From: a virus
DNA length: 64,000 nt
IMG/VR virus record: IMGVR_UViG_3300042291_000228
Coordinates: 38,329 to 102,328 of that record
Strand: one strand, 5' to 3'
Shown here: positions 32,801-41,006 of the stretch, one piece after another
How positions within the stretch are numbered: the first letter of the stretch is position 1
Layout of the letters: each line of letters opens with the position of its first letter
Position numbers and translations under genes: made by a program
The notes under the pieces: generated by a model
The model's database searches: none
What the model was told of the DNA's origin: nothing
The model's input: only the letters and a program-made list of their open reading frames with translations

Positions 32801-34336
32801 TTATTCCGCTACAAGTTTATCCAATTCACCATCTTCACGATCGTCGTTCCAGGAATCTTTATCTTCACTACCTTCTTCATAGAACAGGTCGTTTGAAATA
32901 TTTGTAACACCACCACGTAGGCGTGAGCCTTCCAAATTCTGCATAAAGCCTCTGGTTTCTGCATCAGCAATCATAGCAAATGCAGATTCTTTGTCTGGAC
33001 AATTAAACAGTTCTTCAACAAAGCGATCAAAATACAAGATATTACGAGGAACCCAATCGCTATACTCATCGCTCATATCACGATCTTTGTTCTTCTTCCA
33101 CATTCTCCAATCTGGACGAATCTTAGCTTGTTCAATATCTGCCAAATTGTTAGCACGTTGTACAGCTACAATGTGTTGATAGACATTATGTCCCATCATT
33201 AGTGCATAACCAAAACTGTCCCAAGATGTTTTGCCTTCTTTGCCGATCTTGTTTAACATTCCCGGCTTGTAATGACAAACGTCTGCTACATTAAGTCTAC
33301 GGCCGATCTCGCTTTCGAACGGAAACGGAATGTCTGGACGTGATGCAAGTGCTTTATTATCCGGAGCCTTGTCCATAATAACACTCCAACGCTTGGCTGT
33401 GTGCTGACTATTGGTATAAACCAGTCCGTGTGCAGTTGCAATGAATGGCGAAGCACAGTCAAAGCTGATTGTAAAGTTAGGATTAACGTGTTTACGGATC
33501 TGACGTTGAATACTAGTTAGGTAGCATGACCAATCTAACTGTGCAGTACCCAAGAAGTGCATCCAATCCTTGCCTTCTAACATACCGTCAAAGCGCATAG
33601 TGATCAATCGACGCAGAGTAATATGCATCTTGCACATATTAGCACCACCCATCGCCCAACCCTCAGCGGCTTTATCGCCCCAAACTTTCTTATCACTGAA
33701 TTCTTTAACGCCTTCGTACCACGCTTCCGCAGTATCCCAGTTACTACCCTGTAGAACATTCAAGAACTTGGTAGCACCTAAACGATTTTCTAAGAAGTAC
33801 TTGTTATTGTGGCGAGTCTTTTCTAGACAGTCTTCAAACGATTTTAATCCAGTCTTCGGACTGTGAATATGATCACAAGCCCAAGTAGGAACGTCAAGCA
33901 TCATTGACCAATCAGCAGTTAGTTCAAGCCAGTTAAGGATATCGTCTCGAGTTTTATTAGCTGCTTTACCTTCGAAGTCTAACCAATCAAACTTAAGAAT
34001 GCCTTTACCAATCTGGTAACCACCAGAGTCTCCTAAGATCATTGTCTTACTACGATCACGTTGTTGAATCATTGAATCGTGATCCATTGTTTTAGTAAGA
34101 TCTAACTGTGCATGACCTGCTGAATACAAACCATACTTGTAATAAAAGTAGCCTTGTTCGGGATTTAAAAAATTCATACCTTCAATACCACGATCGAATC
34201 CTGCTGGAATACGATCTTTAGGTACAAACTCTTCCTTACGTTGTTTTGCAATGTAAGTGCTGTAAAAACTACTAATCGCAGGCAAATAGACTGCGTAGTC
34301 TTTCTGTAGGGGTGTTAAATCAACTGGTTGTTTCAT
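32801..34336 (-). CDS. dpdA: DpdA-like DNA 7-deazaguanine transglycosylase
   Basis: A 511-residue TGT-superfamily protein, expected to exchange guanine in DNA for a 7-deazaguanine base. TGT-like landmarks in order: LGDSGGYQIG with Asp103, NVLQG (about 193-197), GWAMGGANM (base-binding loop), LGTAQ, and SFDCASP with Asp293 matching the catalytic FDC element of tRNA TGT. The C-terminal zinc site of tRNA TGT is not visible, as in phage DpdA. It is coupled to the small gene upstream and belongs with the FolE, QueD-like and QueE genes. Modified DNA would resist host restriction. Confidence 0.82.
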   Translation of the reverse strand: MKQPVDLTPLQKDYAVYLPAISSFYSTYIAKQRKEEFVPKDRIPAGFDRGIEGMNFLNPEQGYFYYKYGLYSAGHAQLDLTKTMDHDSMIQQRDRSKTMILGDSGGYQIGKGILKFDWLDFEGKAANKTRDDILNWLELTADWSMMLDVPTWACDHIHSPKTGLKSFEDCLEKTRHNNKYFLENRLGATKFLNVLQGSNWDTAEAWYEGVKEFSDKKVWGDKAAEGWAMGGANMCKMHITLRRLITMRFDGMLEGKDWMHFLGTAQLDWSCYLTSIQRQIRKHVNPNFTISFDCASPFIATAHGLVYTNSQHTAKRWSVIMDKAPDNKALASRPDIPFPFESEIGRRLNVADVCHYKPGMLNKIGKEGKTSWDSFGYALMMGHNVYQHIVAVQRANNLADIEQAKIRPDWRMWKKNKDRDMSDEYSDWVPRNILYFDRFVEELFNCPDKESAFAMIADAETRGFMQNLEGSRLRGGVTNISNDLFYEEGSEDKDSWNDDREDGELDKLVAE

Positions 34337-34685
34337 GTTCTCTCGATAAAATTGCTGTAAGTTCTAATCTTGTTTTTGCCTGTTCTAACTGTTCTAATGC
34401 TATACGAACAGCTTCGTTAGTTGTTGCTAACTTGTACCACGCATTTTCTTCATCTCGCTTCTTACGTGCCCATTGAACTATGTCTAGTACATCTTGATCT
34501 AGGCCTACAGTTGCATAACTGGTAGATAGCATTTGCCAATTGCTACCGTTAAACACTTCTATGTCTGTGTTGTGTATGCGTAGCATACCAGTCATTGGAT
34601 TGCTAGAGTTTGGGCCAACATACGGTAAGGAAGTATTACCTGCACTAACTGTTACACCCGATATGCCTTGTAGACCTTTGATCAT
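34320..34685 (-). CDS. Conserved phage protein of unknown function
   Basis: A 121-residue protein: a Gly/Ser/Asn-rich beta N-terminus (VEVFNGSNW-like repeat resembling the fibre N-terminal modules, here IEVFNGSNWQML) and a helical C-terminus (KRDEENAWYKLATTNEAVRI). It lies two bases after gp45 and overlaps the DpdA-like gene by 17 bases. The mixture of a structural-type motif with a replication location is odd; role unknown. Confidence 0.6.
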   Translation of the reverse strand: MIKGLQGISGVTVSAGNTSLPYVGPNSSNPMTGMLRIHNTDIEVFNGSNWQMLSTSYATVGLDQDVLDIVQWARKKRDEENAWYKLATTNEAVRIALEQLEQAKTRLELTAILSREHETTS

Positions 34686-34687
34686 AT

Positions 34688-35425
34688 TTAGGCAGCTTGA
34701 GCTGGAATAATATATTTGTAAGTAGCAAGTCCACTATCTAGTGTAATCTGAATAGCACCTTCATTTGACAACGACATCTTGGTGTTGTTGACATCTGCAA
34801 TTTTAAGAATACTCAAGATCGGCAACACCGGCCAAGTCCAACCGCGATCAAGTTTACCAGTTACACCCATTGCAAAAATAAATTCGCCACCGTGTGTACT
34901 AGCATCACCGAATATGAATTTTAATTTATCACCATCAGTCTTTGCCAAGAATGTTGGATGTTCGTTGTTAGCACCTGCCTGAAAGTTAAAACGTTGCACA
35001 GCACTAACTGTTGGCTCAATCTCTACGTCCCACTTAACGCCACGGAACTTGACAGTTTTCATCTTTTCGTTGATGATTTCTGTATTCATGAAACGATAGT
35101 CGTTCTTGAAGTCACCGTCTTTGTTTTCAAAGTGTAAGCCTGTCGGAATCGTTTCGCCATTGCGATCTGCAGTAGTAATACTAATCTTGGCATTTTCTTT
35201 GTACTCAGCACCGTCTAACAAATATTTCAATTTGTTTAGTTGCGGCATACCAAACACACCTATCATATCTGGATATGGTGCATTGGTTTCAGCCTCCATA
35301 ATCACTGAACGGTCTTCAGCCATTGAATTGATCAAAGTTTTATTTTGATCACCGGTGACTTTAACTGTGGTCAAGAAGCCTAGGTTCTGTGTGTGTGACA
35401 CGATGTCTTGTAGTATATCTTTCAT
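34688..35425 (-). CDS. 45: Sliding clamp, DNA polymerase processivity factor (gp45)
   Basis: A 245-residue protein matching the T4-type gp45 trimeric clamp (T4 gp45 is 228 residues). The family pattern is two PCNA-like halves, with segments GVFGMPQLNKLKYLLDG, VQRFNFQAG, and a C-terminal strand YKYIIPAQ. It tethers gp43 to DNA and in T4 also activates late transcription with gp33/gp55. It lies directly downstream of gp43 with its own promoter and AGGAG ribosome-binding site. Confidence 0.85.
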   Translation of the reverse strand: MKDILQDIVSHTQNLGFLTTVKVTGDQNKTLINSMAEDRSVIMEAETNAPYPDMIGVFGMPQLNKLKYLLDGAEYKENAKISITTADRNGETIPTGLHFENKDGDFKNDYRFMNTEIINEKMKTVKFRGVKWDVEIEPTVSAVQRFNFQAGANNEHPTFLAKTDGDKLKFIFGDASTHGGEFIFAMGVTGKLDRGWTWPVLPILSILKIADVNNTKMSLSNEGAIQITLDSGLATYKYIIPAQAA

Positions 35426-35448
35426 TTAGAATTCTCCTGTATATTAAG

Positions 35449-35477
35449 ATTATATTTAGATCTAGAGTAAAAAGCAA
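35449..35477 (-). promoter_or_regulatory. Sigma70-type promoter for gp45, -35 in hairpin loop
   Basis: Minus strand TTGCTT (35472-35477), 17 bases, then TATAAT (35449-35454), 24 bases before the gp45 ATG. The -35 hexamer lies in the loop of the hairpin at 35465-35490. Confidence 0.6.
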
Positions 35478-35490
35478 CCGCAATTTACTC
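35465..35490 (-). other. Hairpin at the end of gp43
   Basis: GAGTAAA pairs with TTTACTC around a 12-base loop; the stem overlaps the gp43 stop codon. It lacks a clear downstream U-tract, so it may be a weak terminator or an RNA processing/stability element. Confidence 0.42.
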
Positions 35491-38154
35491 AAAGTCAAAA
35501 AGTTTTGCGAATGTGTTGTCACTGCGAGTTGAACTGATGTCCCATTCCAAGACTCCAATCAAATTTTCTAATTTTTCATCGATGACTGCATTTTCCATTT
35601 CAGCATCGTTAAAAGGCAAGTCTTTGAACCATTGAGGCAATCTCAGTTCATCCACCGGGTAGGCAACTGATGTATAGCCCATAGGATTATCTTTGACCTT
35701 ACAGACAATAACTTTTGCACCGTCTGTAATAGCTACTGAGTATTTGTCATCCATCATACGCTTCAAAGTGTTCCAGTTAAGACTTGCACGAACGTGTCCG
35801 GGCATATTAGCCTTGCCAGCTTTCTTTTCTTTGTCTCGATATTCACTAATGTTGTTAGCACGTTTTGGGCTACCCTTCTCCCAACCTGGTCTAGTTTTAA
35901 ACTCAGTACGGAAGTTAGTGATGTATTCTAATACTTCTTCTTTTCCTGCACCGTTGAGAACTCTGGTAAGCACTTCGCTGAGAAAATCTTGAATTACCAC
36001 GGGAGTATCGGATCTTTTTAAATCAAGTCCCATTGCTTTGATTTTGCCAGGAGTACCCCCAATGTCTGCTCGCTTGCCTTCTTTGTCATAGTAAAGGACT
36101 GCATATCGCTTCTTGGTGATGAATAGTCCTTTGGAAGCAACAATCTCGCGACCTGCTTTGATGACCTCTCCTCGAGACTTTGGGCAGTGAAATGCATCTT
36201 GCATAAACTTTGGGAAGGTTCCATTAACAGTTTCTCCTATTGTATCGTAAAGTTCAACAACTGATTCCTTGCTCCAAGGAATAGCCCCTTTCTCAATGTC
36301 CTTCTTTAACGTAGCATACGCTGAGAAGTAACAAGAGTCTGTGTCACCGTAGATGATCGCTTTGCCAATATGATCATTATCTCCGGTTATAATTTCGTTT
36401 ACTTTACCTGCCATGTGACGAGCAATAGCACGACCTGTAAGTGTAGTCGATTGTCCAATACGATTGTCAAAGAATCTACAACCAGGATTAAGAATAGCAC
36501 CATACAGGCTGTTCAAATTAATCTTCTTAACCAACTGTCGCTTGTCCCAGTATTCTTCTTCAATTTTATTACCGGCTGCAATACAATCCTTTAGTTTGGC
36601 CTGCATTTCTTTACGTTCAGCATACCAACGTTTTAACAAGCCGGGAATGATACCTTCTTTCTCATAGGTAAAGATTGTGCCGTTAGCACTAAGCATCCAA
36701 GGCTGATTGCTTTCAAAGATTAGATCGTAGGCTTGAGCAGCACTTAGCGTATCAACACCGCCGTCTTCCCAGTCGATAGTAATTTCACGCCCGACATTTC
36801 TTTCTAGTACGGCTGCGTATTCTAGTGATCCAAACACACCTTCCCATGCTGATGCAAATGATTTACCTTTGGCAATTTCAGCAGCAATATAATCTTTAGT
36901 GCCGTCTTGACGCAACTGACCAACAATAGTTTCCGGACCCATGTTCAACGCTCTAATAGCTGACGGATACAGCGAGTTAATATCTAACGAACCAATCCAT
37001 TCGTGAATGCCTTTCTTGGGATAGGCCACATAAGCACCAGCGGCTTGATTACTAAAGCCTTCTTCACGACTTATTCTATTAGGAACAATCATTCCACGCT
37101 TGTGAGCTTCGTTGATAATGGCCTGCTCAGTTACAGCTACAGCACCCATTGTGGTCTGTAGTAGCACAGTACATTCGTGTGCCAGTGTGTTAGCAAGAGC
37201 CAGAAACTTTAATTTCTTATCTAACTTTTCTAACAACATACAGTCTTGTCTATTGTATTCAATAAATCTACGGAAGTCATTGTTATACAGTTGATCCAAC
37301 GTGCCTTCGTAGACAGTTTTGTTCTCACCGATCTCTGCTTCACCGATAGCATCTAGTCTATAGGTATGACGTTCTTCATATGTGTACTTGCGATACAGTT
37401 CAAGACTGTCTAGGTGTACACGACCAATAAGATCGTATGTGACAGCGGCCTTACCGTATTTTTCGTACTCACGCTTCTTGGGAAACTGATTCCACAAACA
37501 AAAACGTCTTGTATCTTCTTTACTTAGAACTTTGGCCACACGATTAACTGTGTAAGGAATATCAAAGCCTTCTGAGTTCCAACCACTTAGTACATCTGCA
37601 TCTTGTATTAGATCCAAGAACATGTCTAACATATCTGCTTCGTTATCAAACAAATACGTGTTAGGAAATTCTTCAACTTGCTTTTTAGCCTCTTCCATAC
37701 TTAGGGTCTTGGGAGGAATGGCCAAACAGACCATAGTCTGCATCCATTGTAGGTAGACAGCAATAGCAGTAATGGGCATAAATGCGTCCTCTGGACTAGC
37801 ATAGCCACGTTCTGGATCAAAGTCTACCTCAATGTCGAACCATGCTACATTTAGCTTAGGTGCATCAACATTAAGATAATTGTCTTCTAGACAACGATAT
37901 ATAGGATTGATATCACTTTCAAACAATTTTTTGTTTGAATGAATTGCAAGTTCTTTGCGATGTTCTTTGACGTTTTTTGAACTTACTCGTGAAAGAGGTT
38001 GTCCAAAAATACTTGTGAATTTACCCTTGGCATCCGGGTAATAAAATATATGACGGGCAGGGTATTCCTTATAATGTCGTTCGCCTTTATCATTGCGTTC
38101 AACAACATTAATCATATCCTGCTCTCTATTATAGAAAGCGTCTACGTAACTCAA
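35485..38154 (-). CDS. 43: Family-B DNA polymerase (gp43), TTG start
   Basis: An 889-residue replicative polymerase similar in length to T4 gp43 (898). Proofreading exonuclease: WFDIEV (Asp107, Glu109), GWNSEGFDIPY (about 191-201), YNRQDCMLLEKLD (about 300-312). Polymerase: motif A SLDINSLYPSAI (389-400), motif B KKINLNSLYGA, motif C YGDTDS (602-607). All catalytic residues are present. The start is TTG at 38154 with AGGAG at six bases. It lies in one unit with DsbA upstream and gp45 downstream. Confidence 0.96.
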   Translation of the reverse strand: MSYVDAFYNREQDMINVVERNDKGERHYKEYPARHIFYYPDAKGKFTSIFGQPLSRVSSKNVKEHRKELAIHSNKKLFESDINPIYRCLEDNYLNVDAPKLNVAWFDIEVDFDPERGYASPEDAFMPITAIAVYLQWMQTMVCLAIPPKTLSMEEAKKQVEEFPNTYLFDNEADMLDMFLDLIQDADVLSGWNSEGFDIPYTVNRVAKVLSKEDTRRFCLWNQFPKKREYEKYGKAAVTYDLIGRVHLDSLELYRKYTYEERHTYRLDAIGEAEIGENKTVYEGTLDQLYNNDFRRFIEYNRQDCMLLEKLDKKLKFLALANTLAHECTVLLQTTMGAVAVTEQAIINEAHKRGMIVPNRISREEGFSNQAAGAYVAYPKKGIHEWIGSLDINSLYPSAIRALNMGPETIVGQLRQDGTKDYIAAEIAKGKSFASAWEGVFGSLEYAAVLERNVGREITIDWEDGGVDTLSAAQAYDLIFESNQPWMLSANGTIFTYEKEGIIPGLLKRWYAERKEMQAKLKDCIAAGNKIEEEYWDKRQLVKKINLNSLYGAILNPGCRFFDNRIGQSTTLTGRAIARHMAGKVNEIITGDNDHIGKAIIYGDTDSCYFSAYATLKKDIEKGAIPWSKESVVELYDTIGETVNGTFPKFMQDAFHCPKSRGEVIKAGREIVASKGLFITKKRYAVLYYDKEGKRADIGGTPGKIKAMGLDLKRSDTPVVIQDFLSEVLTRVLNGAGKEEVLEYITNFRTEFKTRPGWEKGSPKRANNISEYRDKEKKAGKANMPGHVRASLNWNTLKRMMDDKYSVAITDGAKVIVCKVKDNPMGYTSVAYPVDELRLPQWFKDLPFNDAEMENAVIDEKLENLIGVLEWDISSTRSDNTFAKLFDFE

Positions 38155-38231
38155 ATTTTTCTCCTATGTCTTTTGTGGCAGACAAATACCGAATGTGCGG
38201 TTTATGGCCCAGCTTACCATCTACTGTTTAT

Positions 38232-38525
38232 TTAATTAATTATCATTCTAACGAGACCAACGGTATCGATTGCGGTTAGCAAACAATAGTTAGCCAGCAT
38301 ACCAAAAGATTTCCTAGTCCAAGCAGCCCAACCGTACATAGCACAACCAAGAATCCAAATGGGATAAAGAGTAAGAAGCGGCGGAGTGGGGACTGTGACT
38401 GCCATAGTAATACTGCAACCAATACTAATAGCCCAAGCAAACAGCTCAACAACAAAACGAATTGGGTTAGACTTAAAGTCATCTTTAATCCATTGTATAG
38501 TTGGGCTGAATATTGTGTCAATCAT
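38232..38525 (-). CDS. Small multi-pass membrane protein
   Basis: A 97-residue protein with about three hydrophobic segments (FVVELFAWAISIGCSITMAV, LYPIWILGCAMYGWAAW, and a C-terminal one). Coupled by ATGA to the DsbA gene upstream. Its place between dsbA and DNA polymerase is familiar from T4-like marine phages. Function unknown. Confidence 0.65.
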   Translation of the reverse strand: MIDTIFSPTIQWIKDDFKSNPIRFVVELFAWAISIGCSITMAVTVPTPPLLTLYPIWILGCAMYGWAAWTRKSFGMLANYCLLTAIDTVGLVRMIIN

Positions 38526-38785
38526 TCTGGCAGTCGTTTAGTAACACCGAGTATCATCTCAATATCGTTCCATTCTTGCTCGTGATCTTTCCAGTTGTCT
38601 TTGTGTGCAATTCGAATTGCTTTGTTAATAACTGATGGTTTGATTTGTAATTCTTCTGCAACAGCTTTGACAGTTTCTTTGAGACCTTCTTGCAGATCTT
38701 CTAGTTCACGAAGCACATTAGAACCTTCACTGATCAAACGTTCTAGTTTGGCTTTCTCTTCGGGACCGTACATTCTTGTAGACAT
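38522..38785 (-). CDS. dsbA: DsbA-like dsDNA-binding late transcription factor
   Basis: An 87-residue helical protein of the T4 DsbA type (T4 DsbA is 89 residues), which binds double-stranded DNA near late promoters. Family-like segments are KLERLISEGSNVLRELEDLQ, ETVKAVAEELQIKPS and NKAIRIAHKDNW. A near-consensus sigma70 promoter and a GGAG ribosome-binding site lie just upstream, so it should be made early and then help late transcription. Confidence 0.82.
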   Translation of the reverse strand: MSTRMYGPEEKAKLERLISEGSNVLRELEDLQEGLKETVKAVAEELQIKPSVINKAIRIAHKDNWKDHEQEWNDIEMILGVTKRLPE

Positions 38786-38804
38786 AATTCTCTCCTATAG
38801 AACT

Positions 38805-38833
38805 ATTATATAGTCAAAGAAAAAGCCGGTCAA
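38805..38833 (-). promoter_or_regulatory. Sigma70-type promoter for dsbA-gp43, overlapping a terminator
   Basis: Minus strand TTGACC (38828-38833), 17 bases, TATAAT (38805-38810). The -35 overlaps the loop and stem of the terminator hairpin at 38821-38849 that ends the upstream late gene. Confidence 0.7.
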
Positions 38834-38849
38834 CTAATTGCCGGCTTTT
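38821..38849 (-). terminator. Intrinsic terminator after the Lys-rich protein gene
   Basis: AAAAGCCGG pairs with CCGGCTTTT (9 bp) around an 11-base loop. On the minus strand it is followed by TCTTT after the T-run. It lies 19 bases after the stop codon at 38868. It could also work on the plus strand, but no plus-strand gene needs it. Confidence 0.75.
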
Positions 38850-38867
38850 AGATACTTATTGGAAGTA

Positions 38868-39806
38868 TTATCTACGTTGCTCGCTGAGCACATCGTACAT
38901 TTCAAATGCACCGCCCATACGCTCATAGACCATGCCAGCATAAACATCAGCCTTCATGCCTTCGCCAATCTTGGTTTTAGCAACACGTTGTGCCCAAGCC
39001 CACAATTGATTGTCTACGGGATCGATCTGTTGCTGGCCACCACTTTCAACAACCAGTGCCATCATTTCTTTAAATGATAGATTAGATTCAACTGATTCTT
39101 TAACTGTTTTCTTTTTTCCAAAGAATTTTTCTTGAGCAGCACTCATTCCCTTCTTGCCGTCTTTCTTGTCACCACCTTTGTCGCCAGCGGCTTTTTTCAT
39201 TGGCTCTTTCTTGTCACCGTCTTTGTCAAGATCTAAAAAGTCTGGCTTGGCACCTTCGTCCATGATCTTGGCCATTTTCTTTTTCTTATCTTCTTTTTTC
39301 TTCTTAGCGTCGGCAGCACTTTCTTCTTTCTTGGCTTCTACCATCTTCATGAACTTGCTTTTGAATTGTGGCTCAATGCTTTCTACTTTCTTGCCATCTT
39401 TAACACGAGTCACGGAACCCTTGCCGTGTGCTTTTTCATAGTCCTTGCTGTCTTTGGCATCGGCTTTGTCAGCTGCTTTGTCTTTTTCTTTGTCCGCAGC
39501 TGATTGTGATTTGGCCTTGCTAGCAGGTTCTGAATGTGGTTCATCACTGAAGCGATTGGGATTTTGTGTGTGTTTGGTTACGCCTTTCTTTGAACGATCA
39601 ATAGTTCCGCCAGTAGACGATTTTTCTTCTTTAACTTCTTCGTCTTTCTTTTTCTTGGCTTCTGCAACATAAGTTGTTTGTCCAGCTAGAACACGAAGTT
39701 GTGCATCTTCGTTGAGTTGCACAGCTTTGTCTAACACAGGGGCTGCAGGAGTTGTCGGAGGTGCTTCCATTCCGTCAAGTTTGCTTAGTATTGCTTTAAA
39801 GTCCAT
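38868..39806 (-). CDS. Lys/Asp/Glu-rich low-complexity virion-type protein
   Basis: A 312-residue protein. Residues about 50-230 are a long charged Lys/Glu/Asp/Ala stretch, probably disordered; the last 75 residues are ordered (NLSFKEMMALVVESGGQQ, LWAWAQRVAKTKIGEGMK). It contains DFLDLDKDGDKKEPMKKAA, a segment seen in other T4-like marine phages with a DxDxDG loop that could bind calcium. The motif KIGEG fits a prohead-protease site. Possibly a scaffold core or internal head protein. It overlaps no neighbour and ends at a strong terminator. Confidence 0.7.
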   Translation of the reverse strand: MDFKAILSKLDGMEAPPTTPAAPVLDKAVQLNEDAQLRVLAGQTTYVAEAKKKKDEEVKEEKSSTGGTIDRSKKGVTKHTQNPNRFSDEPHSEPASKAKSQSAADKEKDKAADKADAKDSKDYEKAHGKGSVTRVKDGKKVESIEPQFKSKFMKMVEAKKEESAADAKKKKEDKKKKMAKIMDEGAKPDFLDLDKDGDKKEPMKKAAGDKGGDKKDGKKGMSAAQEKFFGKKKTVKESVESNLSFKEMMALVVESGGQQQIDPVDNQLWAWAQRVAKTKIGEGMKADVYAGMVYERMGGAFEMYDVLSEQRR

Positions 39807-39807
39807 T

Positions 39808-40119
39808 TTAGTTTCCTTGATTTTTTCTGTTCAGCCACTGATCTTTGAGGCTTTGTTTAACTTCGTTTTGTAGAGATTCTTCAAAATCTCTAGGTCCCGA
39901 TTCGATTTGACTAGCTGCCATTTTTTCATATTCCATATAATGATATACAGAACTGATATAATCAGCAGCTTTGGTAATTTTTGATTGAACCCAGCCATCT
40001 AATTCATCGTTTTCTCCGATCAGTTTAAACAATTTGGCAGAATACTGATTGAGCTTATAAAGCTCAGCTCTGGCCATTTTGGCTTCGTGATCGTCGACTG
40101 GTTGTTTTTCTAGGTCCAT
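39808..40119 (-). CDS. Conserved small helical phage protein
   Basis: A 103-residue helical protein (AKMARAELYKLNQYSAKLFK, DGWVQSKITKAADYISSVYH), a pattern widespread in T4-like phages with no firm role, probably structural. The ATG at 40119 lies five bases after a GATAAATA motif, so it may be leaderless; a start at the internal ATG 14 codons later is also possible. Confidence 0.68.
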   Translation of the reverse strand: MDLEKQPVDDHEAKMARAELYKLNQYSAKLFKLIGENDELDGWVQSKITKAADYISSVYHYMEYEKMAASQIESGPRDFEESLQNEVKQSLKDQWLNRKNQGN

Positions 40120-40124
40120 AAGTA

Positions 40125-40132
40125 TATTTATC
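40125..40132 (-). promoter_or_regulatory. T4-type late promoter (GATAAATA), 5 bases from ATG
   Basis: Minus strand GATAAATA ends five bases before the ATG at 40119, overlapping the 3' end of the upstream gene. Confidence 0.55.
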
Positions 40133-40310
40133 TTCTTATAATAGATTCGTCGGAAGTCTTAGACTTCTTTTTAGTGGTTTTATTCTGTTTAAAACTGCCG
40201 CCAAATAGTGTACCTACATTAGAGCCAGTACCCCCTTTGATCAAAGTAGCCCCCATACCGGCACTTGTAGCACCTGCTGTAGCTGTTTCTAAAAGTTCTT
40301 TGATTTTCAT
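40128..40310 (-). CDS. Small Gly-rich protein with capsid-targeting-like N-terminus
   Basis: A 60-residue protein beginning MKIKELLETATAG, similar to the T4 capsid-targeting peptide (MKTYQEFIAE) with a possible protease site after LLE. The remainder is Gly/Thr/Ala-rich then Lys/Ser-rich. Use of ATG 40310 and not the frame start at 40334 is supported by this peptide and by the late motif ending five bases upstream. Predicted minor internal head protein or peptide. Confidence 0.6.
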   Translation of the reverse strand: MKIKELLETATAGATSAGMGATLIKGGTGSNVGTLFGGSFKQNKTTKKKSKTSDESIIRR

Positions 40311-40314
40311 ACAC

Positions 40315-40650
40315 TTATTTATTTTTTTTAGCACGGCCTGCTTTCATATTAGCTAGCCAGTGTGCTAGTTGTCCTTTGCGCCCGCCCTGTTTAGCAGTTT
40401 TACGTAAACTGCTTACACTAGCTTTAGTGTTAATGCCGTGACGTTTACTGTCGCCTTTGTCCTGCGGATTACGTCCATCAGCAAAGTTTTCGTGCTCAAT
40501 GCTTTCTCCGCCGCCGCCATCTCCAGACCCACTGTCTCCACTGTAGCCAGCATAGTATCCGTAGCCGCCGTAAGGGCCTGGTCCGTAAGCAGCCCAGCGA
40601 GGTTTACGCTTACGTTTCTTTCTTTCAACTATAAATTCTACAGCTCTCAT
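40315..40650 (-). CDS. Predicted internal head protein with capsid-targeting-like N-terminus
   Basis: A 111-residue basic protein beginning [19 protein letters not shown]: a T4-like capsid-targeting peptide with a predicted cleavage after EFIVE, then an Arg/Lys patch. Next comes a Gly/Tyr-rich low-complexity part, and finally a conserved block ([17 protein letters not shown], then [17 protein letters not shown]) known from other T4-like marine phages. A basic DNA-associated, packaged protein is inferred. ATGA overlap with the iron-sulfur carrier gene upstream. Confidence 0.68.
   Translation of the reverse strand: MRAVEFIVERKKRKRKPRWAAYGPGPYGGYGYYAGYSGDSGSGDGGGGESIEHENFADGRNPQDKGDSKRHGINTKASVSSLRKTAKQGGRKGQLAHWLANMKAGRAKKNK
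40316..40323 (-). promoter_or_regulatory. T4-type late promoter (AATAAATA), 5 bases from ATG
   Basis: Minus strand AATAAATA in an A-rich run, ending five bases before the ATG at 40310. It overlaps the last codons of the upstream gene. Confidence 0.55.
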
Positions 40651-41006
40651 TCGTGAAATTGATAATCGTCTTGGTAATTATCTGACACACTAAAACTACT
40701 ACCGCAACCGCAGGTTGTTTCGGCATTGGGATTTTTTATTACAAACTGACTGCCTGATAGGTCTTCTTTATAATCTATACTAGCACCTTGTAAATATTGC
40801 ATACTCATAGCATCGACTAATACTATGAAGTTGCCTACAGGAATTTCAAAATCGTCTTCATTATGTTCTTCGTCAAGAGTAAATCCGTAGCTCATCCCAC
40901 TACACCCGCCACCTTGAACAAACGTACGAAGTTTGAGATTTGGGTTGTTTTCTTCGCTAAGAAGATCTGTAATTTTAAATTGAGCACTTTCTGTAATTGT
41001 AATCAT
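40647..41006 (-). CDS. A-type iron-sulfur cluster carrier (HesB/IscA/ErpA-like)
   Basis: A 119-residue A-type carrier that holds and passes iron-sulfur clusters. The three conserved cysteines are present: Cys35 ([11 protein letters not shown]) and Cys99/Cys101 (TTCGCGSSF). Length is normal for the family; no targeting signal. AGGAG precedes the ATG. It sits among predicted capsid genes; the phage encodes at least three radical SAM enzymes that would need clusters. Similar genes occur in marine T4-like phages. Confidence 0.92.
   Translation of the reverse strand: MITITESAQFKITDLLSEENNPNLKLRTFVQGGGCSGMSYGFTLDEEHNEDDFEIPVGNFIVLVDAMSMQYLQGASIDYKEDLSGSQFVIKNPNAETTCGCGSSFSVSDNYQDDYQFHE

Noticed and set aside
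38164-38220. 18-codon minus-strand frame (MVSWAINRTFG...) between the membrane protein and gp43
   Set aside because: No SD before its ATG, no overlap with a neighbour and too short to judge; the region serves as the leader of gp43.
40438-40656. Antisense frames opposite the late head-protein genes, including 43812-44353
   Set aside because: Composition is that of reversed Lys/Glu-rich coding sequence, and all lie fully inside well-supported genes.
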